This document shows, in pieces, positions 1-12,069 of a stretch of 64,000 nt of DNA. A model generated the notes under the pieces. It saw only the letters and a list, made by a program, of their open reading frames with translations. It had not been told where the DNA came from and made no database searches. The stretch covers positions 1-64,000 of the forward strand of contig JBIQHD010000025.1 in NCBI GenBank assembly GCA_044508835.1, read 5' to 3'. The DNA is from JAKFDI01 sp044508835 (GTDB lineage: Bacteria; Pseudomonadota; Gammaproteobacteria; Burkholderiales; Burkholderiaceae_C). The position numbers were made by a program, and so were the translations under genes. Each line of letters begins with the position of its first letter. The first letter of the stretch is position 1.

Positions 1-1899
<1,899 letters not shown>

Positions 1900-1919
1900 G
1901 CGGCGTTCCCGCGTGACGA

Positions 1920-1947
1920 GGGCCGGCACTGCCGGCCCTTTTTCTTT
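1920..1947 (+). terminator. Rho-independent terminator of hppA
   Basis: An 8-bp GC stem (GGGCCGGC / GCCGGCCC) with a 3-nt loop is followed by TTTTTCTTT, 20 bp after the hppA stop. The T-run exists only on the plus strand, so it serves hppA and not the convergent ligase gene. Confidence 0.85.
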
Positions 1948-1962
1948 CCTCTTGAACGCGGG

Positions 1963-3561
1963 TCAGTCGTCCTTCAGCAGCCGCCGCAGCACCTTGCCCG
2001 CGCCCGTGGCCGGCAGGCTGTCGCGAAACGCCACCTGCCGCGGCACCTTGTAGGCCGACATGTGCTCGCGGCTCCACGCGATGATCTCGTCGGCGCTCGC
2101 CTCGGCGCCCGGCTTGCGCACGATCACCGCCTTCACCGCCTCGCCGCGGCGCTCGTCCGGCACGCCGATCACGGCCGCCTGCGCCACGGCGGGGTGGCGG
2201 ATGAGCAGCGCCTCCACCTCCTCCGGGAAGACGCTGTAGCCCGAGACCTTGATCATCTCCTTGAAGCGGCCCTGGAAGGTCAGGTAGCCGTCGGCGTCGA
2301 CCACGCCCATGTCGCCGGTGTGCACCCAGCCGTCGCGCAGCGTGGCCGCCGTGGCCTCGGGCTTGTTCCAGTAGCCCTTGAAGACGCCGCCGCTGCGCAG
2401 CACGATCTCGCCCTGCGCCCCAGGCGGCAGGTCGGCGCCCGTCTGCGGATCGACGATGCGGATCTCCACCCCCGGCGCCGGCACGCCGTGCGTGCCCCAC
2501 CGGATGCGCTCGCGCGGCATGTAGGTGTCCATGGTGTGCGTCTCCGACAGGCCGTAGGCCGCCTCGAACAGCTCCGCGTGGCCGGTGAACGCCCGCCACT
2601 GCGACGCCAGCGCCTCGGTCAGTGTGATGCCGAAGCTGGTCGACGCATTGACCTTCAGCGACGACAGGTCGTGGTCCTTCGCCTGCGGCAGCTGCATCAC
2701 CGCCACGTTCATCGGCGCGATGCTGTACCACCAGCTCACGCGGTACCGGTCGATCGCCTGCACCGCCGCCAGCGGGTCGAAGCGGTGCATCAGCACCGTG
2801 GTGGCGCCCGTGTACACCGTCACGTTGATGCCCATCAGCATGCCGGCGATGTGGTACAGCGGCGCGATGGCGAGCAGCACGTCGTCGCCGCGCACGCCGT
2901 TGCAGTCGGCCGCGGCGGCCGATTTGCACAGCGCGTTGCCGAAGCTCAGCATGGCGCCCTTGGGCAGCCCCGTCGTGCCGGAGGTGTAGGTCAGCAGCGC
3001 CACGTCGTCGAGCGCCACGCTCACCGCCCGCGGTGCCTCGCCCGAGCGCATGGCCGCGACGAAATCGTGAACGCCCTCGCCTCGCGCGGGCGCGGGCGCC
3101 TGCAGCTCCGGCGGCACGGTGATCTCGGGCTGCACCGGCAGCAGGTCGGCGTACCCCGTGGCGAACACGTGGCGGACCGCGGTGTTGCCGCGCACCTGGT
3201 CGAGCACCGGCAGCAGGTGGTCGGCGGCGACGATCACCTCGGCGCCGAGGTCCTTCAGCTGGTACTCGAGCTCCATCGCCTTGAACAGCGGCCCGCACGG
3301 CCCGACGATGGCCCCGGCCTTCTGGATGCCGAAGTGCGCCACGACGTACTGCGGGCAGTTGCCGAGGAACAGCGCCACGCGGTCGCCCGGACGCACGCCC
3401 AGCGCCTGCAGCCGCGCGGCGAATGCGTCGCTCCAGGCATCGAGCTCGGCGTAGGTGATGCGGGTGCCGTACCAGACGAAGGCCGGCTTGCCCGGCTGGG
3501 CGCGCGCATGCTCGCGCAGATACTCGTGAAGGGGCTTTTCGCCCTGGCGGTAGGTAGGCAT
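1963..3561 (-). CDS. AMP-forming acyl-CoA ligase / long-chain fatty-acid-CoA ligase-like
   Basis: ANL-superfamily enzyme that activates a carboxylic acid with ATP and loads it on CoA. The adenylation P-loop reads LLTYTSGTTGLPKGAM, the A5 region YGLSETHTMDTYMP, the hinge GRFKEMIKVSGYSVFPEEVE, and the C-terminal catalytic lysine lies in PATGAGKVLRRLL. Starting at MPTYRQGEKPLHEY gives 532 residues, a normal family length. An upstream extension to 3660 exists but adds low-complexity residues with no family resemblance. The Shine-Dalgarno sequence is weak. It is convergent with hppA and divergent from the rpoD region. Substrate chain length cannot be told, and fatty or aryl acids are both possible. 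Confidence 0.88.
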   Translation of the reverse strand: MPTYRQGEKPLHEYLREHARAQPGKPAFVWYGTRITYAELDAWSDAFAARLQALGVRPGDRVALFLGNCPQYVVAHFGIQKAGAIVGPCGPLFKAMELEYQLKDLGAEVIVAADHLLPVLDQVRGNTAVRHVFATGYADLLPVQPEITVPPELQAPAPARGEGVHDFVAAMRSGEAPRAVSVALDDVALLTYTSGTTGLPKGAMLSFGNALCKSAAAADCNGVRGDDVLLAIAPLYHIAGMLMGINVTVYTGATTVLMHRFDPLAAVQAIDRYRVSWWYSIAPMNVAVMQLPQAKDHDLSSLKVNASTSFGITLTEALASQWRAFTGHAELFEAAYGLSETHTMDTYMPRERIRWGTHGVPAPGVEIRIVDPQTGADLPPGAQGEIVLRSGGVFKGYWNKPEATAATLRDGWVHTGDMGVVDADGYLTFQGRFKEMIKVSGYSVFPEEVEALLIRHPAVAQAAVIGVPDERRGEAVKAVIVRKPGAEASADEIIAWSREHMSAYKVPRQVAFRDSLPATGAGKVLRRLLKDD

Positions 3562-3695
3562 CGCGGTCGTGGAGTGGACGGTGTCCGCAAACCATACCGC
3601 GCGGGCCGCGGCGGGTGGCCCCAGGCAAACGCTGCACGCGGCACGCCCCGGATGCGACACACGTCACGGTGAGGGTCTTCCGGGCAGGCAACGGG

Positions 3696-3723
3696 GTGAC
3701 ATTCCCGCGCGAATGTGTATAAT
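3696..3723 (+). promoter_or_regulatory. Strong sigma-70 promoter upstream of rpoD region
   Basis: A GTGACA -35 (3696-3701) and a perfect TATAAT -10 (3718-3723) are separated by 16 bp in otherwise very GC-rich DNA. Transcription would begin near 3730. The next feature downstream is a terminator at 3836-3874, not a gene, so the promoter drives either a short RNA or an attenuated rpoD leader. Confidence 0.7.
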
Positions 3724-3729
3724 CCATTT

Positions 3730-3874
3730 GTTCCAGAGCGCGCAACCGGCCGCATGATTGGGCGGACCCCCCGGGAACCCGTAACCCAGCGCGAAAGACC
3801 GTCGTCACCCCCGCGGGGGAACGTCCGGAAGACCGAAGCCCGCTACCACTGAAATGGTTGCGGGCTTTTCTTGT
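3730..3874 (+). ncRNA. Candidate small structured RNA (or rpoD leader/attenuator)
   Basis: About 145 nt between a consensus-like promoter and an intrinsic terminator, with no plausible reading frame. The sequence can fold: CGGAC near 3772 can pair with GTCCG near 3824 around an internal CCCCCGCGGGGG palindrome, and the terminator hairpin follows. It does not match the conserved parts of 4.5S, 6S, tmRNA or RNase P RNA that I can recall. If transcription reads through, the same RNA becomes a leader of about 345 nt for rpoD. The rest of the 3562-4074 gap shows no gene. Confidence 0.45.
3836..3874 (+). terminator. Intrinsic terminator upstream of rpoD
   Basis: AAGCCCGC pairs with GCGGGCTT, enclosing an inner ACCA/TGGT pairing with a CTGAAA loop. 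TTTTCTTGTTC follows. It lies about 200 bp before the rpoD start and ends the putative short transcript that begins near 3730. Confidence 0.8.
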
Positions 3875-4074
3875 TCTTGGGAGCGCCTCGGGCGCGACAC
3901 ATGCCACACATGGTGCGCCAAGCGATTCGAGCGATGTCGGCTTCCAAAACAGGCGAGCGACCCCCACATGTCCCATAGCGCGCCGCCGCCGGCCCTCGTC
4001 CGTTCGCGGCGCGGGGCCGTTGCCTCCCCTTCCGCCGCCGCGACGTTCCGTTCACCTCACTCTTTGGAAATTGC

Positions 4075-6303
<2,229 letters not shown>

Positions 6304-6323
6304 GGCCAGCGCCCCTTCCCACG

Positions 6324-6350
6324 AAAGCCCCGCGATGCGGGGCTTTTTTT
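6324..6350 (+). terminator. Rho-independent terminator between rpoD and recD
   Basis: AAGCCCCGC pairs with GCGGGGCTT with a GAT loop, followed by TTTTTTT on the plus strand. The minus strand has only a short T-run, so it mainly ends rpoD but may also help end the convergent recCBD transcript, whose last stop is at 6359. Confidence 0.88.
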
Positions 6351-6358
6351 CGCTCGGA

Positions 6359-8416
6359 TCAGCCTGCCAGCAGGCCGCCGGCGCGCCGCACGCGGCGCGT
6401 CACGGCGCCGTCGAGCACCTCGTGCCCGGCGTCGAAGGTGGCCAGGGTGAACCAGTGCCGCGCGCGGGTGATGCCGGTGTAGACCAGCTCGCGCGTGAGC
6501 ACCGGGCTCGGCCGGTCGGGCAGCACCAGCGCGGCGTGGGCGAACTCGGAGCCCTGCGACTTGTGCACCGTCATCGCGAACACGGTCTCCACCGACGGCA
6601 GCCGGCTGGGCAGCACCCAGCGGATGCCGCCGCTGCCGTCGCCGGCGGCGAATGCCACGCGCGGGATCCAGCGCGCGTCCGCGTCGCCGGGTTCGCAGTG
6701 CGGCAGCGCCAGCGTGATGCCCACGTCGCCGTTCATCAGGCCCAGGCCCGCGTCGTTGCGCGTCACCATCACCGGCCGGCCGAGGTACCAGCCCTGCGCG
6801 GCCGGCGTCAGGCCCTCGGCGCACAGCAGCGCCGCGATGCGCTGGTTCAGCGCCTGCACGCCGTGCGGGCCGCGGCGCAGGGGGCACAGCAGCTGGAAGC
6901 GGGTGTGCGCGGACAGCACGGCGCGCGCCCAGTCGTCGAAGACGTGCGGCGCCGCATCGGCGCCGGGCCGGCCGTCGCGCAGCACGCCGAGGTAGTGCCG
7001 ATAACCGACCGGCGGCGGCGCGCCCGTCGCGGCCGGCGGAAAGTCGCCATGGGCGCCGTCGAGCACCAGGCGTTCCAGGCTGCCCGGCTGCGACCCGAGC
7101 CGCAGCCACGCGAGGTCCGGCGGCGCCTCGGCCCGCAGGCGGTGCACGGCGGCCACGTCGCCCGCGTTGACCGCCTCGGCCAGCCGGCCGATGCCGCTGC
7201 CGGCATCGAAGCGGTGGCTGCGGCGCAGCTTCACCACCGCCTGGTCGAGCGGCAGCCCGCCCTCGTCGACGAGCGCCGCGTCCAGCGTCTCGCCGGCCAC
7301 GGCGCGCAGCCAGTCGCGCGTGGCGCCGGTGTAGTGGCCGGCGTCGGCGCGCCGGCACAGGTCGCCGAGCACGGCGCCGGCCTCCACCGAGGCGAGCTGG
7401 TCCTTGTCGCCCAGCAGCACCAGCCGCGCGGAGGGCGGCAGCGCGGCGAACACGGCGGCCATCATCTCGAGGTCGACCATCGAGGCCTCGTCGATCACCA
7501 GCACGTCCAGCGGCAGCGGGTCGTGCGCGTCGTGGCGCAGGCGGCGCGTGTCGGGCCGCGCGCCGAGCAGGCGGTGCACGGTGGTCACCTCGCGCGGGAT
7601 CGCGGCGCGCAGGGCCTCGCCGCCCGGCAGGCGGTCGAGCGGCAGGCCCGCCACGGCGCCGGCGATCGACTCGCCCAGGCGCGCCGCCGCCTTGCCGGTG
7701 GGCGCGGCCAGACGGATGCGCAGGCGGCGCCCGCCCCCGCCGAGCGTGAGGTGCTGCAGCACGGCCAGCAGCTTGACCACGGTGGTCGTCTTGCCGGTGC
7801 CCGGGCCGCCGGTGACGATGCCGAAGCCGTGGCGGGCGGCGAGCGCGCAGGCGACGCGCTGCCAGTCGGTGCCGGCCTCGCCCGGCGCCCGCGGGAACAG
7901 CGCCTCCAGCGCCTGGCGCAGCGGCGCCTCGTGGGCCGCGCTCATCACGGGGACGGCCAGGCGCGCGTCGATGGCCCGGCGCACCGACTGCTCGTACTGC
8001 CAGTAGCGCCGCAGGTAGAGACGATGGCCGGCCAGCACCAGCGGCGCGGGGCCCGAGCCGTCGTCGACCAGCCGCGGGTGACGCAGGGCCGCCTGCCAGC
8101 GCGCGAGATCCACCGCGCCCAGCAGCGCCGCGGGCGCCGGGGCATCGCCGGCGCCCGCATGCTCCGGCGGCAGCGCCAGCGCCCCGGCCGCATCGTCGAG
8201 CGAGGCCTGCAGGTCCAGGCAGGCGTGGCCGCGACCCACCTGGTGGCTGGCGAGCGCCGCGGCGAGGATCAGCAGCGGATCGGCATCGCCCGCCTCCTGC
8301 GCCAGGAAGGCGGCGAACGCCCGGTCCAGCTCGCGCAGCCAGCCGTCCTCCACCCAGCGGTCGAGCCGGTGCAGCACCTCGGCCACTCCGGCCGATGCGA
8401 CGGGAATCGCGCTCAT
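6359..8416 (-). CDS. recD: Exodeoxyribonuclease V alpha subunit RecD
   Basis: 685 residues; the 5'-3' SF1B helicase subunit of RecBCD. Walker A is in GIVTGGPGTGKTTTV (about residue 200), with DEASMVDLEMM (motif II), LLGDKDQLASVEAGAVLGDL (motif III) and TVHKSQGSEF (motif V/VI region) following. The start is fixed by an ATGA overlap with the recB stop (8413-8416), so translation is coupled to recB. It is the last gene of the recC-recB-recD minus-strand operon. Confidence 0.95.
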   Translation of the reverse strand: MSAIPVASAGVAEVLHRLDRWVEDGWLRELDRAFAAFLAQEAGDADPLLILAAALASHQVGRGHACLDLQASLDDAAGALALPPEHAGAGDAPAPAALLGAVDLARWQAALRHPRLVDDGSGPAPLVLAGHRLYLRRYWQYEQSVRRAIDARLAVPVMSAAHEAPLRQALEALFPRAPGEAGTDWQRVACALAARHGFGIVTGGPGTGKTTTVVKLLAVLQHLTLGGGGRRLRIRLAAPTGKAAARLGESIAGAVAGLPLDRLPGGEALRAAIPREVTTVHRLLGARPDTRRLRHDAHDPLPLDVLVIDEASMVDLEMMAAVFAALPPSARLVLLGDKDQLASVEAGAVLGDLCRRADAGHYTGATRDWLRAVAGETLDAALVDEGGLPLDQAVVKLRRSHRFDAGSGIGRLAEAVNAGDVAAVHRLRAEAPPDLAWLRLGSQPGSLERLVLDGAHGDFPPAATGAPPPVGYRHYLGVLRDGRPGADAAPHVFDDWARAVLSAHTRFQLLCPLRRGPHGVQALNQRIAALLCAEGLTPAAQGWYLGRPVMVTRNDAGLGLMNGDVGITLALPHCEPGDADARWIPRVAFAAGDGSGGIRWVLPSRLPSVETVFAMTVHKSQGSEFAHAALVLPDRPSPVLTRELVYTGITRARHWFTLATFDAGHEVLDGAVTRRVRRAGGLLAG

Positions 8417-11400
8417 GCCGCCACCTCCGCGGTGAACAACGCATCCAGCACCTCCATCAGCACCTTCGGCGGGCGCTCCATGTGCAGCCCCTGCCCGGCG
8501 GCGGCATGGCCTCGAAGGAACAGGTACACGGCGCCGCCGACGTGGCGGTCGTAGTCGTAGCCGGGCAGGCGCGCGCGCAGCAGGCGGTGCAGGGCGAACA
8601 GGTACAGCACGTACTGCAGGTCGTAGCGATGCCGCAGCACCGCCTCGCGCAGCGCCTGCGGCGCATAGCTCGCGTCGCGCGGCCCGAGCCAGTTCGACTT
8701 GTAGTCGGCCACGTAGTAGCGGCCCTCGTGCTCGAACACCAGGTCGACGAAGCCCTTGAGCATGCCGTTCAGCCGCGCGGCCTGCAGCGGTGCGCGGGGG
8801 GCGCCGCCGAGCGTGTGCCGGCACACCAGCGCGTCGAGCGCGCGCGTGTCGACGCGGTGCGCGGGGAACCAGAACTCCATCTCGACCTGCAGGCTTCGCA
8901 GCGCCGCCGGGCGCACGGGCGTCGCCTGCGGGCTGAGCCGGCGCAGGTCGAGCGGCGTGGCCAGCCAGGCGCCGAGCCAGTCGCGCAGCGGCTCGATCCA
9001 GCCGCTCCAGCCGCGCAGGTTGCAGCGCCGCGCGATCAGGTCGGCCAGCTCGCGCGGGTCGGCGCCGACGGCGGCGAAGCCCTGCCGGCCCGCCCATTCG
9101 AGCAGCCCGTGCAGGAAGGAACCCGGCCCGGCGCCGCGCGGAAAACCGTGCAGGCCCGGGGCGGCGACCGGCGCCTCGTCGACGGCGTCCAGGCCTTCGG
9201 TCGCGGCATGCGCCGGCTCGTCGGCCGCGTCGGCATAGGTGTTCTCGGCGGCGCTGTCGGGTGCGATGCGCTCGTCGGCCGTCCGCAGCGCCGAATAGCT
9301 CGCGACCCACCAGGCCTCGCGCCGTTCGGGCAGCGGCAGCGGTGCCGCTGCGGCGACGGCTTCGCCGCGCGGCACGAACCGTGCGCCGTCGAACGGCGCC
9401 GCGGGCTGCACGCGGATCGCCTCGCCATCGCCGCGCAAGGCGTGCAGCACCGGCGCCAGCGCCGCCGGCGGCACGGGCTCGCCGCCGGCCAGCAGGTAGC
9501 CCAGCGCGCTGCGTTCGAGGCCCTTGGCCGGCGCGACGCCCACCCAGGTGGCGAAGCGCGCGCGGGTCAGCGCCACGTAGAGCTTGCGCAGGTCCTCGCC
9601 CAGGCGCTCGTGGTCGACGGCGGCGAGCACCTGCGCATCGCCGGCGAGCGCCACGTGGCGGCCCCCTTGCGCGTCGTGCCACACCAGCGGCAGGTCGGTG
9701 CCGCGGGCCGGGCGGAAGGCGCAGGCGAAGGGCAGGAAGACCAGTGGGTATTCGAGGCCCTTGGACTTGTGCACCGTCACCACCTTGACGAGGTCGGCGT
9801 CGCTCTCCAGCCGCAGGCGGCGGGCGTCGTTGTCGTCGCCCAGCTCGTCGTCCTGCGCGGCGAGGTGGCGGATCAGCGCATGCTCGCCGTCGAGCTGCGC
9901 GCTCGCCTGCTGCAGCAGTTCGGCCAGGTGCAGCACGTCGGTCAGCGTGCGCTCGTCGCCCTGCGCGAGCAGGCGCTCGGGCACGGCGAAGTCGTGCAGC
10001 AGCCGCCGCAGCATCGGCAGCACGCCCTGGCGGCGCCAGCACTCGCGGTAGCGGTGGAACTGCTCCACGCGCGATTCCCAGTGCAGTTCGTCGTGGCTCA
10101 GGCGGTCGAGTGCGGCCCACGGCAGCCCGAGCGTGGCGGTGGCCAGGGCGGCGCGCAGCAGGCGGTCGTCGCCGGGCTCGGCGCAGGCGGCGAGCCAGCG
10201 TTTCAGGTCGGCGGCCACGGCGCTGCGGAACACCGAGCCCCTGTCCGACAGGTAGACGGTGCGCACGCCGCCGGCCTTCAGCGCCTCGCGCACGGCATCG
10301 GCCTCGCGGCCGTTGTTCACCAGCACGGCGATGTCGCCCGGCTGCAGCGCGCGCAGCGGCTTGCCGGGCTCGGCAAAGCCGGCGCGGCCGTCCTGCCCGG
10401 CGCGCAGCAGCCGCACCACCTCGCCGGTGCAGACGGCCGCCATGCGCTGGCGCAGTTCGCCGGTGCCGAGCTCGGCCTCGGCGTCGAGGTGCCAGCAGGT
10501 GAGCGCGGGCGCCTCGGCGCCGTCCACGCACCAGCGCTCATCGCGGCCCTGCGCCGCCACTTCGACGAAGGGCAGCAGGTCGTCGCCGCCGGTGCGGAAG
10601 AGAAACGCGCCCTGCCCGCCGCTGCGCCGCTCGGCCTGGCCGAACACCTGGTTGACGGCGCCGACCATCGCCCGCGTCGAGCGGTAGTTGGTGCCGAGCG
10701 TGGCATGCCGGCCCGCGGTGTCTCGGCGCGCGGCGAGGTAGGTGTGGATGTCGGCGCCGCGAAAGGCGTAGATCGCCTGCTTCGGGTCGCCGATGAGCAC
10801 CAGCGCCGTGTCCTGCGCGTTGCCCGCCACGCCGTAGACGGCGTCGAAGATGCGGTACTGCAGCGGGTCGGTGTCCTGGAACTCGTCGATCAGCGCCACC
10901 GGGAACTGCCGGCGGATCAGCGCCGCGAGGCGCGCACCGTTGGCGCCCTGCAGGGCGGCATCGAGCCGCGAGAGCAGGTCGTCGAAGCCCATCTGCGCGC
11001 GCCGCTCCTTCTCGCGGGCGAGGCGGCCGGCGCACCAGCGGGCGGCATGGGCCAGCAGGTCGTCGCGGCCGTCGGGCAGCGCGTCGAGGCGCTCGCGCAG
11101 GGTCGCCAGGTCGTGCAGCGCCGGGTGGTCGGGCGCGGGGCCGGATTTCCAGGCGTCGGCCAGGCCTTGCGGGGTGAGCCGCGTCCAGCCGGTGCTGCCG
11201 GCGGGGAACGGCGCATCGCATTCGCCGGCCGCCCACTGCCGCAGCCCATCGAGCCAGGGCTGGTAGAAGCGCGCCTGCAACCGGCGCCCGTCGACGAGCT
11301 TGCGCTGCGCGGCGTCGTCCAGCAGCGCCTGCAACGCGTCGATCCAGCCGGTCCACGGCGCCCGCATCGCCATCAGCTCGCGTTCGCGCTCGTCGCGCGC

Positions 11401-12069
11401 CCGGCCCAGGGCCTCGGCCGGCGGCAGGCCCTCGCCCAGCGAATCGCCCACGTCCAGCAGCCGCGCCACGGTCTTCTGCAGCGCATCCGGCGTGGCCCAC
11501 CAGCCGGCCACCCGGGCCACGCCGTCTTCGTCCAGCGGATAGAAGAAGCTGCGCCAGTAGTCGCGCACCACCTCGGCCAGCAGCTCGCGCGAATCGGCTT
11601 CGAGCGTCTGGGTGAACAGGCTGTCGCTGTCGAAGGCGTGCTCGCGCAGCATGCGGTTGCACCAGCCGTGGATGGTGGACACGGCGGCCTCGTCCATCCA
11701 TTCCGCCGCCAGCCGCAGCCGGCGCGCGCAGGCCGGCCACGCCTCGGGCGGATAGGCGGCGCGCAGCTCGCCCAGCAGATCGCTCGCGGGCGCCGCGTCC
11801 GGATCTCCAAGAAAACAATCAGCCGCCTCGGCGAGCGCGGCGCGGATGCGGTCGCGCAGTTCCTTGGTGGCTGCCTCGGTGAAGGTGACGACGAGGATCT
11901 CGGGCGGCGTGAGCGCGCGCGGGAAGGCCGCCTCGCCGCCGTGGCCGAGCACCAGCCGCAGGTACAGCGCGGCGATGGTGAAGGTCTTGCCGGTGCCGGC
12001 GCTCGCCTCGATCAGGCGACTGCCGCGCAGCGGGAAGGTCAAGGGCTGCAGCAGCTCGGGGACGCTCAT
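8413..12069 (-). CDS. recB: Exodeoxyribonuclease V beta subunit RecB
   Basis: 1218 residues; the 3'-5' helicase and nuclease subunit of RecBCD, used in double-strand break repair and degradation of foreign linear DNA. N-terminal Walker A is IEASAGTGKTFTIAALYLR, motif II is LIDEFQDTDPLQY, and later come LIGDPKQAIYAFRGAD and VVTVHKSKGLEYPLV. The C-terminal RecB nuclease domain is present: HEGRYYVADYKSNWLG carries the Asp-x-Lys catalytic pair, and LQYVLYLFALHRLL follows. The ATG at 12067-12069 overlaps the recC stop as ATGA, and the gene ends in an ATGA overlap with recD. Length is normal. Confidence 0.97.
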   Translation of the reverse strand: MSVPELLQPLTFPLRGSRLIEASAGTGKTFTIAALYLRLVLGHGGEAAFPRALTPPEILVVTFTEAATKELRDRIRAALAEAADCFLGDPDAAPASDLLGELRAAYPPEAWPACARRLRLAAEWMDEAAVSTIHGWCNRMLREHAFDSDSLFTQTLEADSRELLAEVVRDYWRSFFYPLDEDGVARVAGWWATPDALQKTVARLLDVGDSLGEGLPPAEALGRARDERERELMAMRAPWTGWIDALQALLDDAAQRKLVDGRRLQARFYQPWLDGLRQWAAGECDAPFPAGSTGWTRLTPQGLADAWKSGPAPDHPALHDLATLRERLDALPDGRDDLLAHAARWCAGRLAREKERRAQMGFDDLLSRLDAALQGANGARLAALIRRQFPVALIDEFQDTDPLQYRIFDAVYGVAGNAQDTALVLIGDPKQAIYAFRGADIHTYLAARRDTAGRHATLGTNYRSTRAMVGAVNQVFGQAERRSGGQGAFLFRTGGDDLLPFVEVAAQGRDERWCVDGAEAPALTCWHLDAEAELGTGELRQRMAAVCTGEVVRLLRAGQDGRAGFAEPGKPLRALQPGDIAVLVNNGREADAVREALKAGGVRTVYLSDRGSVFRSAVAADLKRWLAACAEPGDDRLLRAALATATLGLPWAALDRLSHDELHWESRVEQFHRYRECWRRQGVLPMLRRLLHDFAVPERLLAQGDERTLTDVLHLAELLQQASAQLDGEHALIRHLAAQDDELGDDNDARRLRLESDADLVKVVTVHKSKGLEYPLVFLPFACAFRPARGTDLPLVWHDAQGGRHVALAGDAQVLAAVDHERLGEDLRKLYVALTRARFATWVGVAPAKGLERSALGYLLAGGEPVPPAALAPVLHALRGDGEAIRVQPAAPFDGARFVPRGEAVAAAAPLPLPERREAWWVASYSALRTADERIAPDSAAENTYADAADEPAHAATEGLDAVDEAPVAAPGLHGFPRGAGPGSFLHGLLEWAGRQGFAAVGADPRELADLIARRCNLRGWSGWIEPLRDWLGAWLATPLDLRRLSPQATPVRPAALRSLQVEMEFWFPAHRVDTRALDALVCRHTLGGAPRAPLQAARLNGMLKGFVDLVFEHEGRYYVADYKSNWLGPRDASYAPQALREAVLRHRYDLQYVLYLFALHRLLRARLPGYDYDRHVGGAVYLFLRGHAAAGQGLHMERPPKVLMEVLDALFTAEVAA

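Noticed and set aside
3808..3840. GTCCGGAAG inside the putative RNA, recalling the 4.5S SRP RNA tip
   Set aside because: The flanking bases do not form the conserved SRP helix and the symmetric loop is missing, so the likeness is only to the GGAA loop.
6335..8554. Long plus-strand open frames opposite recD, and many similar frames of 400-1400 codons opposite recB, recC, the RND gene and the signalling genes
   Set aside because: They are shadows caused by GC-rich codon bias: composition dominated by Arg, Ala, Gly and His, no domain motifs, and fully covered by recognised genes in another frame.
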